Below are positions 23,749 to 34,940 of a DNA stretch of 64,000 nt, piece by piece. The stretch comes from Epiperipatus broadwayi. Its lineage: Eukaryota > Onychophora > Udeonychophora > Euonychophora > Peripatidae. Below the pieces are notes generated by a model, which did not search any database, was not told the origin of the DNA, and saw only the letters and a program-made list of their open reading frames with translations. The DNA is taken from assembly GCA_028023455.1 (NCBI GenBank), contig JAQFVV010006221.1, positions 393,001 to 457,000 of the forward strand, in the 5' to 3' direction. The first letter of the stretch is position 1; every line of letters begins with the position of its first letter. The position numbers were made by a program, and so were the translations under genes.

Positions 23749-24700
23749 AAACTTTAATGAAATAAGTTCAATAGAATATGTTAGTTATCCAAACATCAAT
23801 TACTAAAACTGTCAATTATCTGAACCATCATCGCCTCCCCCTCCCCCGGCAAAAAACTTACAATGTTAAGGAATAATTATGTCTGATTTATATTGACTTT
23901 TATAAAAATATTTTATTAAGTTTAATATTTTCATTTTTTTAATGTAAAAAAAAAAAGAAATGAATATTATTTTCTTAATTTTATAAATATGATAATTGAA
24001 TAGATATTATTAAAAAAACATTTTGTTAAAGATTAATTTTGATACTTATGTTGTAATTTCAAAGTAATATTACTAAAAACTTGTTTTGAAAAAAAAAAAA
24101 AAAATTGTGTGTTCCTGTAAATTTAATTAATGTTAATAATTAAAAAAGCAAGCCATATATAACGTGACATTACTTTTACAAGCTTGTATTTACAAAAATG
24201 CAATACAGAGAGCGTACCAATAGCTCAAACATCACGTCATCTTAATTAATAAGTGCGGTATGAGAAAATATTTAAAATCTCTATCCAAAACACTGTAATC
24301 TCCAGACCAAGTGGTTTCGAGCTTATTAAAATATGGTAGATCTGAATTTAGTTCAGTCCCATATAGCTATTTAAGTTAGATAGCTGGATTTAAAGACATT
24401 TTCATGTCCGAAAATTTCTGAGTTTCTACTTGAATATACGTTTGAAATAAGTGCTGGGTTTTGAGTTGATATTTTAGATTGAATGTCAAATATTCTAGCT
24501 CTCCACTGAAAATAGTGTTGTAGGCTACGAACAATGAATTGCATTATATTTTGTTTTAAGCTCTCCTGAATATAGTGTATAATAGCTCACTTTTTGTCAA
24601 TAAATATTGATTAGAATAGAACACCATACTGTTGATTGAACTGCAAATGCATATATAAATCAAAATTATAGTATAAACAGAATATTAACAAATAATAATA

Positions 24701-25247
24701 TAAAACAGTCAAAACTCTCCATACAGTAATGCCACTCAGTGGATGCCAGAAGGCTTGTGCATAAAATCCCTATCTAGTGCATACTCATCCAATATCCCCA
24801 GATTAGTTTCTAGCTTGTGGCTCTAGTCAGTGAGGAGTTTTAGAACTGAGAGCACTGCACCTAGATCTTAGGATCTAATGCAACCCTCCAGCAGCAACTT
24901 TTACCTTTACTTAACTACAAAACTATGAGTCCAAAATTGAAAACACAATATTTTCAATACAAGCTAGTTAGCTTATATAGTCATATAGGTCTGACCTCAG
25001 TTCAGTACCTATACATTTTGGTGTCTTTGGTTTTTTAATAACCATAGCCACTGCTATCCTATTAGGCAGGATTGGTATTAAACCATTAAACATCATATGA
25101 TCACCATTTCTTATGCTTGCTCATAACTGTTATTAAATCAGGCAAATGGAGAGTTTTGCCTGATTTTAATAACAGTTATGAGCAAGCATAAGGCATGGTA
25201 ATCATGTGATGTTTAGTGATTTAATACCATCCTGCCTAATAGGATAT
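24701..25247. mobile_element. Hairpin element family 1 (degenerate copy, minus-sense hammerhead)
   Basis: This shares with 31756-32680 and 57763-58052 the blocks AAAACTCTCCATA, GGATGCCAGAAGGCTTGTGC, CCAATATCCCCAGA, GAGAGCACTGCA and TTAGGATCTAATGCAACCCT. The minus-strand hammerhead region (about 24787-24848) reads CTGACTA in place of CTGANGA, so G8 is lost. Stem II is AGC/GCT against GGC/GCC elsewhere, a paired change. The right part (25060-25145 versus 25152-25242) is a tight palindrome. Confidence 0.7.
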
Positions 25248-25502
25248 TTCAAATTTTGCAAGATGAGATAGATAATAAACATACTGCACTTTTATTACAT
25301 ACTGAAGTGAGATGACTATCGAGAGGAAAACTTTGTAGTGAGTTATTGAATTTTTTTCACATCAAATAATGTAGAAACGAATTTTGATGAATTTTTAACA
25401 AATCCTTAATGGATGATGAATCTTGCATAATTTGCAGAGCTTTTTACTAAGTGCAATAAAATTAAGTTATTCAGAAATATTGCCAAATTCACCACTTCTT
25501 TT

Positions 25503-25566
25503 ATCACATGATCACTATCTTATACTAGCACAGGGTGGCAATACTGTATGGAGAGTTTTGCTTTGT
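25503..25566. repeat. Collapsed family 1 hairpin fragment
   Basis: Contains one family 1 end (ATCACATGATCACTAT, CTAGCACA) joined directly to the reverse-complemented other side (GGGTGGCAATACTGTATGGA, GAGTTTTGC). A nearly identical join occurs at about 22125-22178, so the short form is itself repeated. A further family 1 end (ATCACATGATCAC, CTAGCACATTA) lies at 61769-61814. Confidence 0.55.
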
Positions 25567-26059
25567 TTAATATCTTATATAAATACAATTTAATCGTACA
25601 ATTAATACATTATATTTATATACATAATCAATAACATACATACATCTTAGCCTGACCATTATAAATAATCATTTTTCCATTTTATTCTACGCTTAACTAA
25701 TTTTATTTATAGTATTTTATTATTAAATGATTTTAAAACAATTTTACAATAATTTTAAAACTTTAATCTTTAAACTGTTAATCTATCATTTTATTATTCT
25801 TTTTAATTATATTTTCTTAATTGCTTCTAAACTTTCTTTATTTTTATATATTTAATTATTAACTTTTTTACATTATAAATTACCTTTTTATTACATTACT
25901 AAATACTTACTTCTTTATAATTCTATTTTCAAAAACCAACTGACAAATTTTCAAAAATTTTTATACTTGTTTAAACAACTACTCTATTATCATTTTCTTA
26001 AACTTTATTTTTAAACCTTTTTATATTCAAACTATTATTAATAATAACTATAATTATTC

Positions 26060-27763
26060 ATAAAATTATTGTCTTTATCCCAACATCCATATTGATTTGG
26101 TTTTATATTTTTAATCAATATTGCCTCTTTAATTTTCCCATTCCTTCTATTACTTGTATAATTGATCATTTTTACACTATCTTTCTCAAACCTATGACCT
26201 GTTTCTAATGAATGAAAATAAATAGGGGACCTCTTATCATATTTATGTTAAACTAATCTTGTATAAATTGAATTCTGTCTCACCTACATAATTAGTTCTT
26301 ATATTTTTACTTTTACGTGACTTATTAGTTCTTATATTTTTACTTTTACGTGACTTATATTCAATTTTATATACCCCATTTATGCATTTTTCTACTTTTC
26401 TTACATATTTATTATCTAATATATTAAATATATTTTTCCTTCACCCTTTTTATTAATTTTAATAATTATTTTATTCATCTTTTTACAATACCATTATTAT
26501 AATTTCTAATACCCATACATTCATTCTTATCTATTTTATCTTTTCTACATACTATCTCCATATTTTTATTAATTTTTTTTTCTGATTTCCTTCTATTTTC
26601 ATCTATAATTCTCTGGATATTCATTATCTTTATATTCTTTAATTATCAATTCTACCTGTTTACTATAATCTTCTTTGTCTGAGCAATAATTATTAGCTCT
26701 ATATATTCTTGAATTTATACTATTTATTTTATATCTATATTTGAATTCCAATTACTTATATTACTATCCATATTATATTTTTTTATATATAGATGTTTCT
26801 ATCTTGCTCTTACCATTTCTATATGACTTCTTTAACAAAATATCTAAATATAATTTATTATCGTTTTCTTTTTCTATTGTAAATTTTTATCTAACTTATT
26901 AATCTCTTCAAGATACATATCTATTTGTCTTTGACTTTTGTTAAAAACCAATAATTATCAACATATCTTTTCATAGAAATCGGACCATTGCTATTATTAA
27001 TCATTAAATCTTCCATATATATATATATTATTAAGTATCCTACTTAATGCTTTTCCTATTAGTAATCCTTTCCTTTGTTTATAATAGTCTCCATTAAATT
27101 CAAATGTAATCTCTTTACAATTAATTCTCATTATTTCCCTCAATTTCTCTACTGGTCTATTTACCTTTTTATGCTAATCATTTCTATACCTTTTTATTGC
27201 TAACTCTATTGCTTCTTCTACATTTATATTCATGAACATTGACACATCTATTTTTACCATAGTCAACTTATAATTATTATATTTATTTATTTTATTTCTA
27301 ATCTCTTTATTATTTTTAATATAAAAACTACTTTTATCATTAATACCCCCCCCCCTTCCTCTCTCCTTTTTCACCACCAATCTATTTCTTCTTAACTTCA
27401 ACCCCTACACCAAAAACCACTTCTCTTTCTTCTCCCACCACTAACTAAAATTCTTTTTTTTTTTATATTCAAATTTTATTATTTCCCCATCCCCATTTCT
27501 CACTTTTTTTTATATTTACCTCCCCCACCTCAATTACATATCTAACCTCTTAAAATCAAACCCTATATCTTATAAAATTTATTTATTTTTTTTTTTTTTT
27601 TATTTAATAATAATATAATATTTTTTTTTTAAAAATTATTTTTTATTTTATTTTTTTTTTTTTTTTTTTTTTATCTTTCTTCTCTAACCCACTCACCGTC
27701 TTCACACCAAACCTTCTATATAATTCTTATATAAAAACATTAAATTATTTTTTTTAATTAAAT

Positions 27764-27814
<51 letters not shown>

Positions 27815-28560
27815 TACTAAATACCCTTTTTTTTTTAAAATTAAATAAATTATTTTCTATTTTTTTTTAAATTTTTTTTTTTTTTTTTTTTAATTTATTT
27901 CCCCACCCCACCAGAGCCCCCCAGGGGGGAGCCGGGGGGGGGGGGGGGGACAAAAAATGTAAAGCTCTTTTTTATATTTTCATAATAAAAATTTTTATTT
28001 ACCTTTTATTTTAATTTTTACAAAATAACATATTTTTTTTTATTTTTTTTTTTTTTTTTTTGTGTGTGTTATAAAAAAACACCTCTAATATGGAGTTCGA
28101 ATTAATTCCGCCCATTATGTTTTTTTAGTGGGGAACGGATTTAAAGATGGAGATTTCTAAAATTTCAAATCTTTTTTAACAATTTTTTTTAGAAATGTTT
28201 GTTGAGTTTTTTTTTTAATCTTATCCCCCACCTCCTCACAAAAGAGACCCACAGGGCAAACCGGGTGAGGGGGGGGGACCAATCAAAAAAAAATTTTTTG
28301 GACCCCCTTTTTTGAAGAATATTAAAAAAAAAAAAAAAAAGTTTTTTAAGCTATAAGCTCTTAATTTTATCATTAATATATTTCTTAAAAATATTCTATC
28401 AAAATATGAATTTGTACCATTTATAATTGGTCTTAAAGGCACCCCTTCTTTAAATATTTTTGGTCCTCCATATATTCTTACCATTCCACAATCCTTATTT
28501 CCCAATAACGCAAATATTTTTCTACCAACCAATTATTATATAATCCTTTCATTAATTCAT
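26060..28560 (-). pseudogene. Penelope-like element RT plus GIY-YIG endonuclease, decayed
   Basis: Read on the minus strand from 28560 down. About 28530-28370 has the RT N-terminal block with a GGPKIFKEGVPLRPII motif. About 27401-27174 has the palm start (MVKIDVSMFMNI, matching DV-S-F-NIP). About 27120-26930 has FEFNGDYYKQRKGLLIGKALS and then RYVDNYWF, where the second catalytic Asp of YVDD is Asn. About 26380-26080 holds the GIY-YIG endonuclease (GVYKIEYKS, NYVGETEFN, late NRRNGKIKEAI-like and YGCWDKD segments). A 33-bp tandem duplication (about 26292-26357) disrupts the endonuclease. Many stops and frameshifts. The homopolymer tract 27420-28330 sits between the first two RT blocks. It is a dead element, about 25600-26060 probably being its 3' UTR. 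Confidence 0.8.
27420..28330. repeat. Homopolymer and poly-G/poly-T tract of doubtful quality
   Basis: Contains T runs of up to about 33, a run of about 17 G (about 27933-27949), CCCC/GGGG blocks and G runs at 28267-28277. Base composition and texture differ sharply from both flanks, and the tract interrupts an RT gene at a point where only about 200 bp should separate the conserved blocks. Either a simple-sequence expansion or a poorly resolved assembly segment. Confidence 0.7.
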
Positions 28561-28599
28561 AAACCTTCCCATTTTTAAGACAAAATTTCCAGTATAATT

Positions 28600-29931
28600 T
28601 TAGAACACTTGCATGGCTTACAATTAATCCTTTTGCAATATTTTCCAAAATCCAGAGAAGACAATTTCTGGATTAGAAGTTCACTTACAGTGACAATTAA
28701 AACAGTAGGTTTCAAGGAAAATGATTATGAAAATGTTAATTAATTTAATTAGTGATTTTGATTTAAGCCAAAAATACAAATTTTCTGGGCAAATTTAACA
28801 GAAGGGTACCCCAATGTGTCAAAACTAGCTATTTATGTTTTCTTTCCTTTTATAATAACATATTTATGCAAGGCAGGATTTTCATATTATGATGTAATCA
28901 AATTAAAGTGTACAGATTCAACATTATACAGCATGAGAATTCAGCTTGCTAATATTGTGCCTATTTTCATGTTTTATTTTACATAATTAAAATTTTAGAG
29001 TGCTTGTTTTATTTCCTTAACCCCTATATTCATTTCCTCAATTTATTTATTATTAATATCTACCTACCCTATAAGACAACCAAGATATTCTATTAAAAAT
29101 TTCAGGATTTGTGAAGTAATCTGTCATATGAAAAGTTTAGAAAATGCTATTCTAGAGAATTCATGCAACTCATAAAAAATGTCTTATACCTGGTTCCTTT
29201 ATATTCTTTGAAGCTACCCAATCTATACCTGGTTTTTATGAAAAATATTTTGCTAGATGTATGAATTTGTGGTTATGTTTACAATTTCCCCAGATGATTA
29301 ATTTCTGGTCTTTCACATACTTATAATAGATGCATCTATTTCTTGGTCATTTTATCTTTTTGATTATCTTTACAAATGTTACCAAATTATTATATTGACA
29401 ATAATGTATTAGACATTCCTAAGTTTTTTTTAAGAAAGGATGCTGTCAATGAGATTTCAACTCATTCATCAATATCTTGCTAATAATGAAGAGGAAACAG
29501 AATCCAAATCCTATATTCTTGTCTCAACCTGTTGATTTTATATTGTCTTCATAACAAAATAAAATTTAAAGTTAGTTTACATTATTTCCATCTGCAAAAG
29601 AAAAGAATATGAAATGACAAAAATTTACTCGTATAACAAAAGTAATGAACTTCAATATAACCCTATTGATTTTGATATTTAATTGAAATCATAGATAATG
29701 ATGCACATAACAGGACTTAATGAATACAGATTAAATGTATTGGTAACAAATTTAAATGTTGTAAATGCATATGAAGTAAATCTCGAAAGTATCATCTGAA
29801 AAACAAATGAAAATATATTACTTATAACAATCTTGTTACCCAAACCAATAAATACTCTTGATAAAAGGGAAAATCCTGTTGAGTACAACCTTCACAAGGA
29901 GCAAATATATACACAAATTATTTATACAAAC
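28600..29931. other. AT-rich stretch with no recognisable gene
   Basis: No supported coding, RNA or repeat structure seen. The frame 29679-29888 has no recognised motif. Confidence 0.4.
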
Positions 29932-29944
29932 CAAAATATTGGAT

Positions 29945-30236
29945 CTGATATGCACTGTGACACTATTCACATAGAAGTCAAACTCACGTCTTTAGATTCT
30001 TGAATATGGAATTTAAGGCAAACGCTCTAACCGACTGGGCTATTCTGAAATCAAACTTGCACTTTTAGATTCTTGACTATCGAATTTATGATAAAAGCTT
30101 TAACCAAACTGAGCTTTTCAGTTCATTAGAATGTTTACCTTAAATTTGTTATTCAAAAATCTAAAGATGCGAGTTCCACTTCTATGCGAATATTGTCACT
30201 GAGCATATCAGGCCGACAACACCTGAAGAGTGAAGA
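29945..30236. mobile_element. tRNA-like fold-back element (family 3), 13-bp TSD
   Basis: 292-bp insert flanked by CAAAATATTGGAT (29932-29944 and 30237-30249). It contains three tRNA-like modules: minus 29969-30047, minus 30048-30120, plus 30121-30200. The first has an exact pol III A box (TAGCCCAGTCGG) and a B-box-like AGTTTGACTTC; all share TTAAATTC...ATTCAAGAATCTAAAG. The right end has ACACCTGAAGAGTG, a worn version of the CTGAAGAAGAGTGG motif in 60672-61262. No poly-A tail. It is not a functional tRNA, since no normal anticodon arm can be folded. Confidence 0.78.
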
Positions 30237-30249
30237 CAAAATATTGGAT

Positions 30250-31743
30250 GATTGTCATTAAAGATAGGAGATAAAAATATGAAACAAACTTCAAATATCT
30301 AATGTTATAAAATACCAATAATCATAAGAATGATTTTAATCCTAATGTAAGCTCTATTCCTAATGTACTAGTTGCAACAGCCAATGGTATCATTCTCATA
30401 TAGCATATAAAATTAAACTTCACACGAGATATACAAATGAAATAAAATAACAAGTGGACCAAAAGTAATATTTAAATTCCATATTCCATAGTAATAAACA
30501 CTTATTGAATCAAGATTCATAATTGTAAGTAATCTTTTTTTTTTAATCCAATGAGAAAAAATTAATGCTCCAATCTCATTGTTTATAATATCATTTGAAG
30601 ATATGAAATAATTTCACATCAATTATCCATGGTATTAAACAAAGCAAATTCGTGTAAAAATATTTTATTAATTGTATTAATTTAATATTTTTATTTTAAA
30701 TATAAGCAATGAAGAAACTATTTTAATTTGATTTTATAAATACAATAATAGATTTATAATATTTAAAAAAATACATTTAGATAAAGATTGATTTTAAAAC
30801 ATTTCTTTTGTATGTTATTTCAAAGTAATATAGTTTATAAAGATTTGTTTTGAAAAGAAGAAGCATCGTTTACAAACCAATAATTTTATTTAATTGTTGA
30901 TGCTTGAAAATTCTGTTTCTAATCAGTTAGTGAACTATTATAGTTCAAAATATGAATCAACATAACATCACAGCCCACATGGGCAAAGATATGGGAGCCA
31001 ATTAATTGCAGTTTCTACAATCCTATATTAATAGTTAAAGAAACTTGTGGAATTATCTGCTATTCATAAATCGTATGTGAAAAAGAATGCCAGCTAAAAA
31101 ATTTAGTTTCTATTATTTGAGCTATTATAATTTAAAGTATGTATAAGCAGGACCACCAAGATCTATAGATTTTCTAATCTAACAAATGTTATAGCCCATA
31201 GTCCTATAATGACAATCAGCTATGGAACCTTGTTGGATTACTGCTAATTATGTCTCATAAGTGACAAAAGAATGTTTTCTGTTAATTTTATGCATAATTA
31301 CTAGTTATACGGATTTTATTTCAAGGCCAATTACAATCTGCAGAGAGAATTTATCTTGATATATATATAAAAAAGTCATTGACAATTGTACTTTCAGTAT
31401 GAAAAAACTATTTAGAATTTAGCAACTTGAAAACTTAAATGATTTATAGTTTGTGTTGTCTAAATAAAATTGTAGAAATTTACAGATACTGTATATAACT
31501 TTAAATCAACCTAAACTATAAGGAACAATCTTTATTAAAAAAATAAAAGATGTCAAATTAAGAAAAACTTTCAAGTTTAAATAATATATATACACTCACA
31601 TAAAGAATGATTTAATGAAAGCTTCTATTTTAAAACAAATTGCTTACATATATATATTTTGTATTTCAATTATATGTCTTTAATAAATGCGTTTTAAGTT
31701 ATACTTCCGATAATTTTTTATATGTGCAATTTTGTTTAATATT
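30250..31743. other. AT-rich stretch with no recognisable gene
   Basis: Nothing supported. Simple AT repeats only. Confidence 0.4.
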
Positions 31744-31864
31744 TTAAAACATGTAAAAACAGGCAAAACTCACTATATATATATATATTGCCACACATAG
31801 CAAGCTAGAGTAATCAATGGATGCCAGAAGGCTTGTGCATAAAATCCCCATCTAGTGCCTATTC

Positions 31865-31923
31865 ATCCAATATACCCAGACTAGTTTCTGGCTTATGGCC
31901 TTCGTCAGCGAGGAGCCTTGGAT
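31865..31923 (-). ncRNA. Hammerhead ribozyme, family 1, minus strand
   Basis: On the minus strand: core CTGACGA (31908-31902, N7 = C is allowed), A, stem II GGC-CATAA-GCC, A, GAAAC, TA, GT, C17 (31879). Stem I is shortened: a U/G, G/C, G/U, G/C run, then the outer ATCCA/TGGAT helix. Positions 10.1 and 11.1 are A/A instead of the usual G-C. Core residues are all conserved, but activity is uncertain. Confidence 0.58.
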
Positions 31924-32029
31924 CTGAGAGCACTGCATCTAGATCTTAGGATCTAATGCAACCCTCCAGCAACCACCTTTTATCTCCATTTAACTACAAA
32001 ACTATGACATCTAGATGCAGTGCTCCCAG

Positions 32030-32088
32030 ATCCAAGGCTCCTCATTGATGAAGGCCATAAGCCAGAAACTAGTCTGGGCATATTGGAT
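32030..32088 (+). ncRNA. Hammerhead ribozyme, family 1, first tandem copy (C3 mutated)
   Basis: Outer helix ATCCA/TGGAT (32030-32034, 32084-32088), inner stem I, core TTGATGA (32045-32051; C3 changed to U, normally essential), stem II GGC/GCC, GAAAC, TA, GT and C17 at 32074. Architecture retained; probably catalytically dead. Confidence 0.55.
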
Positions 32089-32472
32089 GAGTAGGCCCTA
32101 GATGGGGATTTTATGCACAAGCCTTCTGGCATCCATTGATTACTCTAGCTTGTTGTGTGTGGTAATATATATGGTGAGTTTTGTCTGTTTTAACAAGTTA
32201 TACACAAGCATGAGGTGGTCATGTGATGTTTATTGGCTTAAAACCAATCCTGCCTAGTAGGATAGTGGTGGCTATGGTTATTGGAGAACCAGAGACACCA
32301 AAATATATAGGTACTGAGTTCAGACCCATATGACTATATAAGCTAATGGGCTTGTATTGAAAACATTAAAGTGTTTTCAGTTTAAGACTCGTAGTTTTGT
32401 AGTTAAATGGAGATAAAAGGTGGCTGCTGGAGGGTTGCATTAGATCCTAAGATCTAGGTGCAGTTCTCTCAG

Positions 32473-32531
32473 ATCCAAGGCTTCTCATTGATGAAGGCCA
32501 CAAGCCAGAAACTAGTCTGGGAATATTGGAT
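32473..32531 (+). ncRNA. Hammerhead ribozyme, family 1, second tandem copy (C3 mutated)
   Basis: Same architecture as the copy 443 bp upstream, with core TTGATGA at 32488-32494 and C17 at 32517. Both copies share the C3 to U change, so the mutation was likely present in the template that produced the tandem unit. Confidence 0.55.
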
Positions 32532-32861
32532 GAGTAGGCACTAGATGGGGATTTTATGCACAAGCCTTCTGGCATCCATTGATTACTCTAGCTTGCTGTG
32601 TGTGGCAATATATATAGTGAATTTTGCCTGTTTTAACAAGTTATACACAAGCATGAGATGGTCATGTGATGTTTATTGGCTTAAAACATGTACTAAATCA
32701 GATTTTTTTCCATTGCATACTGAAATAAGATTAATTTAGATATGAAATAAAAATTAAGTTTTACATTTAGATATTTTAAGAACTTAATTATTTAAATAGC
32801 TTTTGGAAACTGAAATGCTGGAAATGTAAACTCTTTCAAGAATATAGCTGTTCATTTTTAA

Positions 32862-34940
32862 ACATCAGTATCAATCCACTGTAGGATAGTCTCTTCAAGT
32901 TTAGTTCATCTTCTTTGATCTCTAGCTGCTCTTTACCATATCATACCAGCATATTTCCTTATTTCACCCATCCATCTCACATGTGGTCTCTTTCTAAGTT
33001 TTTTACAATCTTTTGGAATCTAGTTTAAGATTCCAACTGTCTATTATCATCTTTTCTCACAATATGCCCAGAGAAACTCTACTTCTCTCTTAATTCCTTT
33101 AATGATATCAGAAACATTTGTTTCTTCTCTCAACTATATACTTTGTTTTAGATTTCTTGTTACTTCTAATATACATTTCTCCATATTTCAATGAGTGATC
33201 TGAGATCTCTATCTCTTCTTGCAATATGTCCAGACTAACTCTACATCAGTCTCTTAATTCCTTCAATGATATCAGTAATATTTGTTTCTTCTCTCACCCA
33301 TATATTTCGTTTAAGATTTCTTGCTACTTCTATATAAATTTCTCCATATTTCAATGAGAGATCTGAAATCTCTATGTTGCTCTTCTGTTAAGTAGCCAAG
33401 TCTCAGATTCACAACTAAGGATTGAAAGCCTTCCTTTCCAAGCATATTTTCTTTTAATATTATTTTTACCAAAAGCACTCAACCAAATTTAAATCTAGAT
33501 AATTTCATACATTGTTTCCATCTGTAATAATCTGACCAATGCATTTGTTTCAACTTCTTCTAACTCATCATTATCAATCTTTATTTTCTCCATTTGAGAA
33601 AATCCATTGAACATTACTTTAGTCTTTTCAACATTTACCTTTAATCCCACTTTATTACTTTTATCTGATAACTTGTGCAACATTTCCTGAAGCTCTAAAG
33701 TATTATTTGCAAAAACAACTACATCATCTGCAAAATCTTAATGACCTAAATAATCTCCATTTACTTTTACTCTCTTAGCTTCACATTTTAATCTACAAAA
33801 TACTTCTTGCAAAACTACTGTAAAAAATTATGGGGACACAGAGTCACCCTGCCATACATCCTTCTCAATGCTAATCTTCGTGGTATCATTATGTAATCTA
33901 ATTGTTGCTGTTGCATTTTTGTAAATATTATATTCTGGATCCATACCTTGATGATCCAATACTTTAATCACTGAAAAAATGCTTATAGAATCAAATACCT
34001 TTTTATAATTTACACATCCAAACCATAATGGCAACTCATATTCATTGGTCTTTACTATAACTTCTTTGAATACTTGGGTATGATCCACTGAACTAAAGCC
34101 ACTTTTAAATCTAGCTTGTACTTTTGGTTTGTTAAAATCCAAAGTTCGCTGTACATGAGTTATAATTATCTTGAAAAAAATTTTGTACAGAACTGATAAG
34201 ACTAATAGATCAATAATTTCTAATATCTTCTCTATCACATTTTTTAAATATTAATATTGCATTGTTCCAATCATCTGATACACCTTTATCATTCAGATAT
34301 TTGGTATATAACTTTGCCAAAAAATTTTCTACTTCTTCACCTGTTTCTTTTAAGGTATCAATTATAATTCCATCATTACCTGGAATTTTTCTCTTTTTCA
34401 TAGATTTAATTGCATATCTCACTTCTTCATTTAAAATCCAGGGCAATTCAAAAAATATAGTAGTTATAGACGGTACTTTTCCTTATTCTTTATTGCTATA
34501 TAATTTTTGATAATGCCATCTCTCTTTTTAGTAAAAGTTCCATTTTTGTTTCTTATTATAGAAAATGTTCTTTTATATTCTTGAGATTTGTATTCCCTTT
34601 TATAGCTTTTCTTGCTAATTCACTATTATACTTTCTTACATTATAATCAATTCTTTATTTACAAAATTCTAGATATTCAATTCTTTTTAATGCATCATTT
34701 TTGTATATATTCATCTTCCTTTCTTGTCTTGTCACAGTAATATTTTACTGGCCAATTGCTGCTTTTTTGTACCAGCTACCTTTGTTGCAGTTTTTAAAAA
34801 TATATCAGTTATCTTCCTATGATTTTATTCAAATCTCAATGATGTTCAAAATCTGCTATACAGTATTTGAAAATGATCTGCAAGTTCTAATTTAAATTCA
34901 TTGGAATGATAGTTTTTCTTAATAATTTTTGTCTCTCTAG
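32862..34940 (-). pseudogene. RTE retrotransposon: RT and C-terminal part (3' portion of a split element)
   Basis: Minus strand, 34940 down to 32862. Starts in the linker after the endonuclease, then RT blocks with VRYAIKSMKKRKIPGNDGI (34446-34210), DFNKPKVQARFKSGFSSVDH and a WFGCVNYKKVFDSI palm block (34238-33828; the usual DYEKAFD has become NYKKVFD, losing the first catalytic Asp), a DVWQGDSVSP block, and LKVNVEKTKVMFNGF (33683-33495). The C-terminal part at 33400-32870 contains a tandem duplication of about 170 bp (33045-33215 versus 33216-33385). The 3' end is a worn CAT-repeat at about 32862. Multiple stops. The 5' parts continue at 42153-42610 and 45245-45560. Confidence 0.87.

Larger units (their letters stand above)
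31756..32680 (+). mobile_element. Family 1 element with tandem hammerheads (retrozyme-like), 12-bp TSD
   Basis: 925-bp insert flanked by TTAAAACATGTA (31744-31755 and 32681-32692). It starts with a minus-sense partial unit, then at about 32008 flips to a plus-sense array. The array has one hammerhead at 32030-32088, a complete unit, and a second hammerhead at 32473-32531 followed by a partial unit. Corresponding positions are 443 bp apart. The full unit has no coding capacity. Cleavage at both plus hammerheads would release an RNA of 443 nt (32075-32517). This tandem arrangement is the one described for retrozymes and Penelope terminal repeats. Assignment between these two is open. Confidence 0.78.
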
